A stretch of DNA of 64,000 nucleotides from Lumbricus rubellus (GCA_945859605.1 OX243827.1:23386417-23450416); one strand, 5' to 3'. Shown: positions 47,214 through 58,839, numbered from the stretch's first letter. Made by a program: numbers and translations. Notes: generated from the sequence alone by a model not told the origin.

Positions 47214-47303
47214 TCTATTGCAAATATTCAGCTGACCAGTCGCAAATGTTTTCTGACATAACTCAGATTTGTAAGCTTTTTTCTTCTTGTTTCTTCATTG
47301 CAG
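47214..47303 (-). pseudogene. Decayed finger before the zinc-finger ORF
   Basis: In frame with the array: YKSELCQKTFAT followed by GQLNICNRMHTE. Compared with the neighbouring fingers, the first Cys has become Ser, a residue is missing after FAT and the first His has become Cys, so it cannot hold zinc in the usual way. A TGA precedes it. Confidence 0.75.
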
Positions 47304-48940
47304 TAGATTTTACAAATTACCAGATACAATGCAGTTTTCTCGAAGACCAGTTCTCAAGCACATAATATTTTGCAAATTACACCATGTCTACAAACAGCAA
47401 CTCTGCAGATATTCTCCAGAATCAGTTCCACACTTCTTATAAATCTTTAGTGCACCCTGCGGCAGAAACAACAAACTTTTGCAGGTTACTATAGCTTTGG
47501 ATATCATTATGCAATGATTCAGTATATTGATTTTTTACAAGTCTGTCTACATAACAAGTTTCACTTGCCTATTTTATTATCAGGACCCATCCACGTAATT
47601 TTATTATACGCAAATTTTCCCCGCAACCCCTTTTTGCAATTCGTACATTTTGCGGGCCACTGCACATGTAGACACAATAAGCTCGATCTACTCTCCTATT
47701 CGTTTACAAAAGTTAATCAGCCAAAGGCATCTATGAAGCAGTTATTTTACCTTATAATATGTACTATTTATTTCTGTTAAACAATCACATATTATTAGAT
47801 GGCTAAAATTTGTTAACTGTCATGGTTTACTCTTTAGATCGGAACAAAATTTAATCATAATGTAGGCTCTGGGACTAATATACCACTTTTCTCTCGTACG
47901 CACATATATCGCCTTAATCGGGTGACCCTACCCTCCGTGCATATACATGTAATATATGGAAAATACTCTCTCTCTCTCTCAGTTCCTTTCATTCCTTTCG
48001 GAACATCGGGCGACAAGATTTCTCCATTCTGCACGGAAAATACAGTTATTATTAAATTTTCATTGATAACGCACCTAAAAAAGAGAATCAAGAAGATTGC
48101 ACGAAAGCGCGTAACAGAAAATCTAAAATCTACTCATAATAAATCTTAAGCAAATAAGTCTTAAGGTTTTTCTTGAAGATGGATAAAGAAAATGATTTGC
48201 AAACAAAGTCCAGAAATTTATTTACTACTTATATGCTTTAACTTCTAATCATAATGCTTTCACATGATAAGCATGATGTTTATATAAATGCCATTTACCT
48301 AGAAAATAAACACGATAACTTGCTAATAGACAACTTGGTATGACAACTTTATCTGTGGCAAGCTAGCATCTTTAAACTTGTAATGTTCACACTTGTAAGT
48401 CAGTTCAACAATTATTTTAACAAATCCGGCTTCTATTTGAGCAACAACTTTCTTAAAATCCAACATCTCTTTAATAACAATTATATTTCATCAATCCAGC
48501 TCAAATTTGTGCGAGTGTTAGGTCCTGTTTCATCAAAAAATATTTCATCAATCCGACTTCTACTGAGCGAGAATTCTTTTCGTCAACACTAAAACCCATG
48601 CAATGGCGAATAATTTAATCCGCTAAAATGCTAATGTAAGATGCGACGATTGAAAATTTTCATGTAAAATTGCCTATGTGTTTCGGTGCTATATGAGGTG
48701 AATTAATCGATAATTACCATGGCAGTTCTTTCCCAGCTGGATATAATAATCTATATAGGCTATTATAATTATATAGGCCAATTATAATAATTAAGATATA
48801 ATTTTCCCTTAAACAGTGATTTAAACTAAATTATAGACTGAAAACACTGCAAAATAGCAAATAGTGTGGAAAATTAATCAAACGCTCTATTTTGTAGACA
48901 CGCGATTTTTTCACTTTGAAAGTAAACACCAATCCGCTAC
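47304..48940. other. Upstream of the zinc-finger gene, no gene seen
   Basis: AT-rich sequence, with a short (TC)n at 47970-47980. Any 5' exons of the zinc-finger gene would lie here, but none can be recognised. Confidence 0.5.
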
Positions 48941-48943
48941 ATG

Positions 48944-49020
48944 CCCAGTGGCGCATTGGATAACAACACTGGCATATCTAGAGATCAGCGGAGCCGAGTT
49001 CGATTCCCGAAGCACCGTAG
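48944..49020 (+). repeat. tRNA-like SINE head
   Basis: CAGTGGCGCATTGGATAAC fits a pol III A box and GAGTTCGATTCCCGA a B box, about 50 bp apart, as in a tRNA. The 5' and 3' ends do not pair into an acceptor stem and there is no clear anticodon arm, so it is more likely a SINE promoter of a second family than a tRNA gene. Confidence 0.5.
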
Positions 49021-50141
49021 GACATACGTGCTTTGTATGAGGCTGCTAGCGCCAATGTCTTGCAGGCTGCCTGATCTGTTAGTAGACCTACCTAGTTAAT
49101 ATTTATATAGTAAATGTATACCTTTATATTCATTAAGATAACTGCGTAGCTGTACACTGAAACCAGTTGCGCTCTGTCGAACGGAAATTATAATTATTAT
49201 TACGTATTATATTACTTAATTAAATTGTGAATTAGAGACGCCGGAAATCAAACATCCATTAAATTTCCGCTTTTGTACTAGAGTTGATATAGCGCAGTGA
49301 CATGCAACATTTTACAGTTCATCATCTATTCATTTCGAGAATTTCTTTAGCGCCTCTTAAGGATCAGCTCAGAGGCGCTCCCACCTCAGCCACAGCTAAA
49401 AACTACTCAGAGGCGCTCCCAGCTCAGCCACAGCTAAAAAGTAAGATTTGAGCAACTTATAAAAAAAGCAAGTGAACTTAGCCTAGGCAGAAGTTGCAAG
49501 GTTAGTGGGAGACTGCACACACGCACCACTTGTAGGCTAGTGAGAACGGCAAGGAGGGGGTCGAAAGGTTCAATCTCCAACACCCTATAGTCTTTCTAGA
49601 ACCCTATAGTAGTCTTCACTGCACAACTCAACTCCACATAAGTCAGTGTCTTACCCCACAGTTATTTTTCTACAATTCTCAAGCTGTGAGAAGGGACATA
49701 ATATTATAAGTCGACACAGCAAGGCATTTTGCATATAAAAAGTTTTAATGGAATTAACATTATGCATACTTATTACTTACACTGCATACACTAAATCATG
49801 CATGTCTCTTCAACCAACTCTGGTTAAGTTGAAGTTGTGCTACGCCTTCGAAGCTGTTAACTTGACTACACTACACAAGAATAGTAGTTTAGTCCAAAAT
49901 ACGAACGTTTCAACATTTCCATGTACGTGTGGCCTGCCTAACAAGTTGCATCACAATGATCATAATTGGTATGTTGTCCAAATGACGATTGATTCATTAA
50001 TGAGACAAAACAGAACTTGGATCTTGCATAACTTTCTTCCACGGCCTCCAGAAACAACGACTTCCTCAAATCAAAAGTTCACAGAAAACTGTAGTAGTCG
50101 TTAATCATGAATTCTCTATCGCCACTTCAACTGCTCTCTGT
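49021..50141. other. Intergenic with SINE-tail relics
   Basis: Two close copies of CTCAGAGGCGCTCCCA-CTCAGCCACAGCTAAAAA lie at 49369-49440, tails of the SINE family in inverse orientation. The frame at 49748-50104 (118 aa) is open but resembles nothing I know. Confidence 0.5.
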
Positions 50142-50149
50142 ACCTCAGT

Positions 50150-51103
50150 GTAGACCTGGGAGTGACTTTGGTCAGCTAATCTGACCCCACTTGACCCTAA
50201 AGTGACTTGAGGTCGACTTGAAGTCGACTTCTTGGAGTCCAAACGACTTGACCCGACTTGGCAGAAAAACAACCGACTTCCGACTTGAAGTCGACTTCTG
50301 ACATGGTAATAACCATTTATATAGGCCTATATTAGCCTAGGTCAACGTACGGCTACTAATGCAGGAAATCAAGCAAATTTTTTCCTGACAAGCATTCATT
50401 TCATATAGCCTAGGCCTACCAATGAGTAATGAGGCCTCAACACTTACTTGATACATGAATTTGTTCAAGTTTTATTAAGACAATTTCAAGCTGTTTGTGT
50501 TTCATTTTGAATAGTTTTTGTTTTTCCGTCTGCAGACAACAGTCACTGCAGATGCAGTGTAGGCCTACCAACGTAGCACCAAACTATATATCGATTTATT
50601 ACTAGGCCTTGTAGATCCAGCTTTCTTTGCGCCGATTTCACTGACCACCAGAAGTTCCCTTATTTGCTCATGTTCATGATGCATGTATTGATAAGCACAC
50701 GTGCTAATATTTTAGTAACATTTTGTTTCACCATTTTAATTAAGCATAGAATAAAAAATTAAATGAATAGATCGGCAGACGGCAGTCTGCACGATAGCCT
50801 ATACCGGTAAAATAGTCAGTAGGCTAAGTCTATGTTGAGCAAAGACCTCATTCATTCTTGTAAACACACTAAAAAAGCTGCTTAGATGTTGTCTTGGTCT
50901 CACGATGATTGGTTTGAAGTGACAAATTTAACCATGTTTGTGTCTCAAGTCGGTTTAAGTCGACTTGTGGTCAAAACAACTTCAAGTGACTTCTCTCTAC
51001 AAAATTCGACTTGGGGTCAGTTGCGGTGAGTAGAATCGACCCGACCCGACTTGGGATGACCAAGTCGACTGGGGTCGACTTATTGGGGTCGACTCCCAGG
51101 TCT
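50150..51103. mobile_element. Transposon with GTCGACTT subterminal repeats (954 bp)
   Basis: The ends GTAGACCTGGGAGT and GACTCCCAGGTCT are inverted partners, flanked by ACCTCAGT at 50142-50149 and 51104-51111. Within about 170 bp of each end the words AAGTCGACTT, GACTTG and GACCCGACTTG are repeated many times in both orientations; the middle lacks them. Such clustered subterminal repeats are typical transposase-binding sites. No coding capacity. The 8-bp duplication suggests hAT. Confidence 0.8.
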
Positions 51104-51354
51104 ACCTCAGTGGTGGATAAGTAACTTCATGCTAGACGTCTACATGCCTCATTTAAATAAATAAAACTTTTTCAAAAGCATGCGGTTAAATATTCAACAG
51201 ACAGATTGTCAGAATTAAGCACGTCAACAGCATAGTGAATGGTGATCATCTGGTTACGCTAATTTGCTTAACATATACAATTCGGAAATCTGTTATTTCG
51301 TTTAAAAAGGTAGCCTATACACAGAGAGACAGAAAGAAGTCTTTGCTTGAAAGG

Positions 51355-54300
51355 TCATTTATCCTGATCTTCCGTCAAAAGTCTCAACTGCTCCATAACC
51401 TTCGGCAGATATCCTGGATCCGGATACAGATCTCTGTAAAAATATAATATCACGTAATTTTAATTGCAAATACATTGGAAAAACAAACATCATTTAATCC
51501 AAATTGTAAATTTATATAGCTCCACTCCAACAGAGACAAATCTTAGGTAATACTGACTCGACAGAGCGAAAAACCATGACTGAGAAGAATGGTTTATGAT
51601 GCTTGTGGAAAAGTGAGCCTGAGGAGTTCACATTGCACTCTTAAGAAACGTATTCCAGGGGATTGTCCAACTAACCTCTCACCATCTTAGCATTGATGGT
51701 CAACAAGGCCTTAAAAAAATGTTGTGTTTCCGGTAACACGACCGACCCTCTTTTATTGCCGCGGCTCAAATAATTTTGTAAAAAAAGTTTATTAAATTTT
51801 TTTTTGGATAAACAAAAATATTTTTTATTAAAGTTTTTTTTTAAAATTAACTTTCTTAACATTTGTATTGACATAAAAGAAAAGACGTCAAAAAATTGAA
51901 ATTAATAGGACTGTCTTCTATAGCAGTTTTAGGTGCAGACAGTCGGAAAATTTAGGCAGTTTATACTTGCTTAGAACACGTACTTTGTTGCAGCATGTAC
52001 CTTTGTGCAAAAAAGACTAGTGGGATATACTTTTTCGGATAGTCACTGCATAAAAATATTTTACCAAAATAAAAATATTTTCCGACCTACCTACCCAATT
52101 TTTTTAGCTCTGTTACCGGAAACACAAGATTTTTTTTAGGCCTAATTAACCGTGGAGGATGGGAAGGAAATGATCAAATGAGCTGTGCAGTTCTAAAAAT
52201 TTCTTAAAAACAGCCCTGAACTAATCTACCAAAGACTACACCACACAGCGAAAAAGCACGAGTAAGTAAGTAAGTAAGTCAGAAATGAGACTGACATGTT
52301 GTCCTTGAAGTTGACTCCGTTGGGAACAATGACGTCCTCGTCGTCGTCAACCTTTCCTTCCAACGCAAACAGTTTCCTGGCCGCGAACGCCGCCTTCATG
52401 AGACGCAACGTTTCACGGCCGTCGCCAGAGGCCGGCAGGAACGCCTTCATCGTCATTGCTTTGTATGGTCGGCCAGGCTCCAACTGGTCATCCTTAGAAA
52501 CAAATGCCATTGTATAGACAATGTAATCATCAGAATCATCACTATCACCATCATCATCAACACTACTCACAAGTCACGAGCAGAATCATCATCAGCAACA
52601 TCATCGATACCACGTCACCAACTTTTTCATCATCATCATTGTTGTCATCATATATCATCAACATCACCACAGTGGTCAAAATGGTTTGGTTGAGCAGTAG
52701 GAATGCCAACTGTGAGCAGTGGGAACGTTGATGAAGTTTTATTGGGAACGCCCATGCCTCAAGGGTTCTATGCATGGTGAGCAGTGGGAACGCAAGACAA
52801 GAAATTCAAGAGCAGTGGGAATTCCCACCCAATTTAAACCCTGCATCAACATCAGCATAATTATCATCGTGATCGTTGTCGTCATCATCGTATTGTTTTC
52901 ATTGTATACTAGATTAAAATCTGCGATAGAGATGAAACCAACAAAATGATAACATCACCAAAATAAATTAGTCCTTCAGAATAATAATGGTAGGCGTCTT
53001 TGGTTGATTTTCGTATTTTGAAAACTGATTCAGAAGCAGAATTTTATTTAAAATAATTAATGACAACATAACTTACAGCTTGATTTCCATCTTCGAAACT
53101 GATGTTTATTTCGATCGTTCCAGATTTATCGTGGCCCTCCAGATGGAACGCCTTGTCAATGACACAGCCAATATTTCCATCTGGTGGTTGAGGTACTGTT
53201 GGGTTGTTCTTTGGTTTCCTCTGTCTTCCCTGGAAAAACCAGAACAGGAAAACAATACAGGATTATGTGGTGGTCTACAACAGGATGCAACCAGAAAAAA
53301 CTTTGGGTTTGTCGATTTTGGGCCATTTTCTATTTTCGGGCTGTCCATTTTGGGGGGTGTTTTCCATATGGTGTTGTCCATTTTGGGGTGTTTTCCGGTT
53401 TTGGGGTTGTCCATTTTTGGGTTGTTTCCAATTTGGGGGCTGTCCATTTTGGGGTGTTTTCCATTGGACATGGCTGCGCAATACAAGGAATGAGCAAAGT
53501 AAATCTGAAAATTCCTAGTTTTGGGGGTTGAACCCAAGCGTTGAACATTATACAACAAGCATGAGACACCAAAGATCATACACGAAACATCAAACACGGG
53601 TCACCAAATAGAATTTACCAAACATGTAAAATAAATGTTGAACATCACACACCAAAAACTTTTGAAACCAAATAATTGCCACCAAGCATGAGATACCAGA
53701 CATCATACATCAGACACTAAACATCCGACAAAGGTGAAGATATCAGACGAGCATTTTTCAACCATCATAACAAAAGACTTTGAATGACTGCACATCAACT
53801 GGCATAACTTACAGCAGCAGCTGGTTTCTCCACAGCAGGCACAGCTTCCACCTTAGGTCTTGCTCCACCATGTGCTGCCCCTTCAACCACCACCACATCA
53901 CTCTCCACCTTTCCTTTATTGACAACAGCCGCTTCCTTTTCGCCAGCATCGTTCGTCGCCTTCTCCAGCAGCGACTGGAGCAGCTTCTGCGACGCCTCAT
54001 CCCCACACGCCATCAGTTCCTCGATCCTTTCTTGAGTCAGTTCATCTTTATTTTCCATTCTTCCCCGTCTCAGCGTAGCACGGTCGGCCGCATCATCACT
54101 ATCATCTTCTGAGCTTGACGAGTCAAAAGGCATCTTCTTCAGGGTCTTCTTCTGCGCCCTAAACACCTCTCTCAGCTCAAGCTCCTCCAAGTACCCCGGA
54201 ACTCGGCACGGCGCCCCGAGAACTTCCCCATGTGAACGTTTTACAGCCGCGCCTGCGGTCGCTCCGTCGGCGGCTACATGAACTTTCGACTTTTCGCTGG

Positions 54301-56702
54301 CAACTTTAGGCTCGTCGACAACTTTAAACTCGATTCCAACTTCGGTTTGGGCGATGTCGCCTGATTCTGTTACGATGGGAAATGCCTGCTTGATTATCTT
54401 GACCTTGGGTCCCGAATCGTAAGTCTTCTTTCTCGGCTTCTTCTCTGATCTCTCGGGAAGTACAAGTTTTTCATCGGCGTCGTTGTTGGCGAATTCGTCG
54501 AATATCTTTGTTGTGACTTCAGCTTGTGGTTCGCTGAAGTCAAGGTCAGCGGAACGATGGGCTATGGAGTTTGCGTCGATCCTTGCGGTTGGAGAAACCC
54601 TTTTTGAGGCTCGATCGTCCTCGAATTGCCACTTGTTTCGGTGTGAGACATCGTCCAGTGGTTTTGCGGCTTTAGCGCTTCCAGTCTCGTTCTCATCGTC
54701 CTTGTATATGTCGTCGTCACACAGCGAAGACTCTGTGGTTTTGCTTTCGTTCTGCGAAACCTGTGAAAATTCAGAGGTATCATCTGTTTTCGGCGATTTT
54801 CCAAACTTTCTGTCTGGGATATCGTGCTGGAATTCGTCACCTTTTTTGCCTTTCTTAATATCCACGTTCTTAGCAGTAAATTCCTGTTTCCTGTCATCGT
54901 CTTCTATGTCGGAGCTGCAGCGCTTAGTGTCTTCGAATTCCTCATTGTCCTGCCTCCAGTAGACAAGAGACGAAGCGCCGGATTGTTGTTTAGCATCGTC
55001 GGTAAGTTTCCCGTGTCTATTCTTCTCACGTCGATTCCAATCAGTGGCAGGAGCTTCAAAATCTTTTGGTGTCAGGTTCAATCGAGGTTTCTTTTCTTCC
55101 ACTTTCGGCTCGTCTTCCTCATCATTCAGCGGCTCCGCTACATCACCTCCTGGAGACATCCCTCTCCCTTCGTCCTCCGTAAAGGACTCCCTCCTTTTGG
55201 GACGATTCTCCACATGTATCACATCTTCGTTCAACGCATTCTGGAATTCATTCGTGTAGTCGTACGCTGATTCTCCGTACATATCATCTTCATGGCGATC
55301 AAACCTTTTATAACCACGTCCTCTCCCCGGATATTCGGCGTAATTGTCGCGGTCATCCACCTTCGCCTTCAATTCTCCCTTCCTCAGCCGCTGGGCGAGC
55401 ACCTGGAACTGCTGGCGCGCCTCTCGCGCCATCCGCGGCGGTCCGATAAACAGGAAGTCGTCATTGTAGATGCAGCGTTTCGCGAAGACCATCGGGAATC
55501 GATCGGAGATGTAGTCCAGCATCAGCTCGGTCTCCTCGTCCGACACGTGCACCTCGTGTTTCTCGATCACGCACTTCATGAACGTCTCCTGGTAGAGACC
55601 GACGAGCGTCTCGTGCATGATGACGACCTCGTCCGAAGTCGTGTCGCCCGACTTCGGAACGATGGCGATCTTGAGGACCCCGCTGTCGTCCTCGGCCTTC
55701 CTAAGCGCAGCCCCGAACATCGTTTCCAAATCGTTGAGCTCGTCCGCTTTCTTGCTTTCCATGTACTCCCAGATGTCGTTGTCAACCATCAACTCCTTGG
55801 AGATCACCTGGTTGTTGGGCTTGCTCGGTGGTGCTATTCCAGGTCTCGGACGGTCCCTGTTCGACTTTACCGCCGGGGGCGCAGCATCCGTCACATCCAC
55901 CTCTTCCCTTTCCGGGTCCGCGAACAACGGAAATTTCTTCGGTAGATCGTTTCTCTTTCGTTCGCTCCGCCTTTCCGGATGATACGGTCCGCCGAACGGT
56001 TCGGTGTGAACCGGAGTTGCTTTTGCAGACGGAGAATGGGGTTTGTTTTTACCGAGAAAGTGCTCCCTGATTCGGACGAGCTGGTCCATGCTTCCGACGA
56101 GAACGTGGTTACCGCGGCTGAATCCGATCGAATCGATTCCAAGTTTCTCGATCTCTTCGAGCATCGTCGTCAGTTCTTTGCCCGAATTTTTTATCCAGTC
56201 GAGGCTAAGTACCGCTTCCACTTTGAGAAAAACCTTTTGAAACACACGATAAACATATAACAATAAAAACTTAGAATAAAATACAACAATGATAAAGAAA
56301 AAGCTAATGAATTTTTTTTTTTAATTAAAGAAAACTAAAACACTTTTAAGATAATTTGTCTAATCTAAGAACCTTTTGAAACACGCGGTAAGCATACCGT
56401 TAATATGGTTACTCAGAACACTTCACTTTTCCCATTGCATTTACACTCTGCTACATTTCGCTCTGTGAAGCAAGCGTTCTGAAACTCTGCATAAATGCAC
56501 TTGTTCAGCTCAGCGAGATAGCCATGTTTGCAGTCATTTTGTTGGTCGGTTAAAAAGGCATTATATCAAGCATAACAATAAGCATAAATGCAAGAACATA
56601 TTGACATCCGCAGTATTAGAATCACAACGGTTGACGAGACTTCAGGATGAGATCTTAAGAGTTTAAATTTCATTAACTTACATCATCTTTTGCAGATGCC
56701 AT
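51355..56702 (-). CDS. DTX3L: DTX3L-like protein with KH-like and Deltex C-terminal domains, no RING seen (5 exons)
   Basis: Minus-strand exons 56702-56682, 56233-53813, 53229-53077, 52492-52296 and 51433-51355 keep the frame and give about 956 aa. Residues 8-70 (VFLKVEAVLSLDW... to IREHFLG) resemble the N-terminal KH-like domain of DTX3L; about 160-290 is a second such region. About 300-800 is acidic, Lys/Glu/Asp-rich and probably disordered. The C-terminus is a Deltex C-terminal domain: QPPDGNIGCV, SGTIEINISF, EDGNQA, GRPYKAMTMKAFLPASGDGRETLRLMKAAF in part, and YPDPGYLPKVMEQL. Deltex proteins normally have a RING before the DTC; none is present in these exons or the 580-bp intron before it. 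The HHKT-type segment is replaced by NFKDN. The frame is open upstream of ATG 56702 to an AG at about 56744, so a further 5' exon is possible. Likely role: scaffold in ADP-ribose/ubiquitin signalling, inferred. Confidence 0.78.
51696..52154. mobile_element. Inverted-repeat element in the last DTX3L-like intron
   Basis: TTGTGTTTCCGGTAACA at 51722-51738 is matched exactly inverted at 52111-52127, and the similarity extends outward through poly-A/T and GGCCTT to about 42 bp on each side. The centre is AT-rich with no frame. Target duplication not resolved. It could be a MITE or a folded-back repeat. Confidence 0.6.
53330..53466. repeat. Minisatellite in DTX3L-like intron 2
   Basis: About five copies of a unit built on CTGTCCATTTTGGGGTGTTTTCC with length variants. 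On the minus strand it makes a Pro-Lys-Met-Asp repeat, but this is intronic between exons 56233-53813 and 53229-53077. Confidence 0.85.
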
Positions 56703-58090
56703 TGATGAATTGTAGTTTGCTGCAGTCAGCACAGTATGCCTATAAAACAAAACAAAAAACAAGTAAGTATAAACAAAGAAGCCATCAATGTAGCTTTGTC
56801 CAGAGAACTTATCAATCAATCAATCAATCAATCAATCAATTAATCACACAGATTTATATAGCGCCCCCTCAAGATCTTTGCTCAGAGGCGCTCTAAACCA
56901 GGATTGGCCAAAACGTCTTGAGAAGATGATAGAAAATACACTGCTAAGTTAAAGGGTGATAAAGGACATTTGCCAAGTGATGCTAATACTCTTTTACAAA
57001 ATTTAGTATGGTTAGACTTCCTGTTACGCACTTTTCTTTAGGATTCCTTGTTGTTTAGGCGCGTTATAAAAGACCGATTAATAATAATTAATAAACTTGG
57101 GAACAGCTGCAAAGATTAAGCAACACTGCAAGTCCTTAAAACTTATTGAAAGCACGAATGTGGTTTCTCGGGAAACTGAAAATAATACTACAACGCAATA
57201 CTCCAGACTTTTCCCTCGAGCGCAAAGTCTCTACTGCACAAGTAGGGCTGTGTCTGATTTGAACTCATAAGGCAACGGAAACGTACTTTCTCTCTACAAA
57301 ACAAGTAGATTTTGTTGCTAATAATAAAGTATTATTAAAAAACATCCGACATCATGGTAAAACTTACAGATTTACAGTTTTATTATATATAACTAAACGG
57401 GAAACGTATTTGTTTCGATGAAAACGAAACACGAAATTCCCCGCTGTCTCACACGTCCAACGATCACAGATTAAAAACAAAGACCTATTATCGTCAAGAC
57501 AGGTAACTTCTATTGCGCCTGATATTTTGGGCGATAATCTGGATTCCGAAAATATCGCTTCTCTTGTAATTACATTGCAAGTGAATTCATTTTAATTGTA
57601 ATTTATGCAAGGAAATCGTCGGTGAATTATTGTGTGTGGCAGAAATTTGCTTGTGCAGATCTTAAGCATTATAACATCAGACGTGAAAATTGAAGCGGCT
57701 GACATCTGTGAATAAGAACGTCGATCTATAATAATTTATATTTTAAGAGATAATTTTGCAACTATAATAGGCCCCCTATAATAGATTCTTCTTCTTAATT
57801 ATTATTAGTAATTTTCATTCTTATAGGCCTGTAATTATTACTATTATTTATAATAATTAGTTGTTTATTATTAAGCATTATAAAATAATTATCATTGTCG
57901 TCGTCATCATCATTATCATCATCATCATCGACGTCGTCGTCATCATCAGCAGCAGTAGCGTCTGCCCATCTGATCATCATCATCTTCTGATCATCACCAT
58001 CATCATCATATTGATGCTGTTTTTCCAGGTTTAATCGACACATGAACAATCATAATTAGCCCTACGGTATTGTCGACTTCATGTAACATA
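56703..58090. other. Upstream of the DTX3L-like gene, no gene seen
   Basis: Contains (TCAA)n at 56811-56842 beside a SINE tail (TTTATATAGCGCCCCC ... CAGAGGCGCTC, 56853-56893). A (CAT/GTC)n stretch lies at 57893-58010. The promoter of the DTX3L-like gene should be here, but no element stands out. Confidence 0.5.
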
Positions 58091-58099
58091 GGAGTAGTT

Positions 58100-58160
58100 G
58101 GTTAACTGGTTATATGAGCGCAGCGAATGACGTATGCTGCGCTCATATAACCAGTTAACC
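58100..58160. repeat. Perfect 24-bp palindrome with 13-base loop
   Basis: 58100-58123 and 58137-58160 are exact inverted copies (GGTTAACTGGTTATATGAGC and onward) around a loop containing TGACGTA. As DNA or RNA it can fold into a long stem-loop. The right arm is reused nearby (CTGCGCTCATATAACCAGT at 58202-58221). Confidence 0.95.
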
Positions 58161-58450
58161 TTGTTGAATTAGCATTTGCGCTCATTAGTATTCATAGCGC
58201 CTGCGCTCATATAACCAGTATTCCTGGAAGATTTAGGGTTTGCGCTCATTAGTATTCATAGCGCAGTGACTGCGCTCATTTATATTCATAGCGCAAGCAA
58301 TAGGAAGTGTCCAAATTGACGTGTGACCTCATTATGTTAATTAGCCACGCGCCTAATTAATATTCATAGCGCATTCAATAGAAAGAATACTTATTTAGAG
58401 TTTGCGCTCATTAGTATTCATAGCGCAGTGACTGTGCTCATTAATATTCA
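58161..58450. repeat. Array of GCGCTCATTAGTATTCATAGCGC units
   Basis: At least six diverged copies of a short imperfect palindrome (GCGCTCATTA-ATTCATAGCGC) at about 58177, 58203, 58239, 58268, 58342 and 58401, separated by variable spacers. The right half ATTCATAGCGC also occurs alone (58360). The array directly follows the 24-bp palindrome. No frame crosses it. Confidence 0.85.
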
Positions 58451-58639
58451 TGATATGCCGTGATGTCATACTTCCAGTTCTTTCTCGAAGCTTGGAGAAT
58501 TCTCATTGTTCTTTTGTCCGTCTATGTGTCCGTCTGCCTGACCGTCTGAATGCCTGTCTTTGTGCGTAGGTGATTAAGACAACAGTAATGACATCATCAT
58601 TCTAGAGAATTCCTTTTCTTCAATGACTATTGTCAATTG

Positions 58640-58830
58640 CACGCAGGCAGACAGTCACCCATTCATCCATCCATCTATTCATCCATCCAGCCATCCAGCC
58701 ATCAATTCATTCATTCATTCATCCACTCAGCAATCCATCCAGTCACCAACCCATCCAGCCATACAGCAATCCATCCATCCATCCACTCCTCTATCCATTC
58801 ATCCATACATCCATTCATTCATCATTCCAA
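58640..58830. repeat. (CATC)n/(CATT)n microsatellite
   Basis: ATCC, ATTC and AGCC tetranucleotides for about 190 bp. The three overlapping frames that read as proline, serine and histidine repeats are artefacts. Confidence 0.95.
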
Positions 58831-58839
58831 TAGTAGCGA

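Noticed and set aside
49748..50104. 118-aa frame upstream of the GTCGACTT element
   Set aside because: No similarity that I recognise and no promoter or splice context; length is within chance for AT-rich DNA.
53106..53597. Minus-strand frame of 163 aa with Pro-Lys-Met-Asp repeats next to the DTC exon, possibly the missing linker or RING
   Set aside because: Only its last third overlaps the true exon (53229-53077) and in another frame; the rest is an intronic minisatellite without Cys/His spacing of a RING.
56234..56263. Start of the DTX3L-like protein at the ATG 56263 (MLYVYRVFQK)
   Set aside because: These ten codons are intron: TTTCAAAAG is a good acceptor, and the exon at 56702-56682 joins in frame to it.
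58161..58450. CRISPR-like array
   Set aside because: Repeats are diverged, palindromic and unevenly spaced, no cas genes occur, and this is animal DNA.
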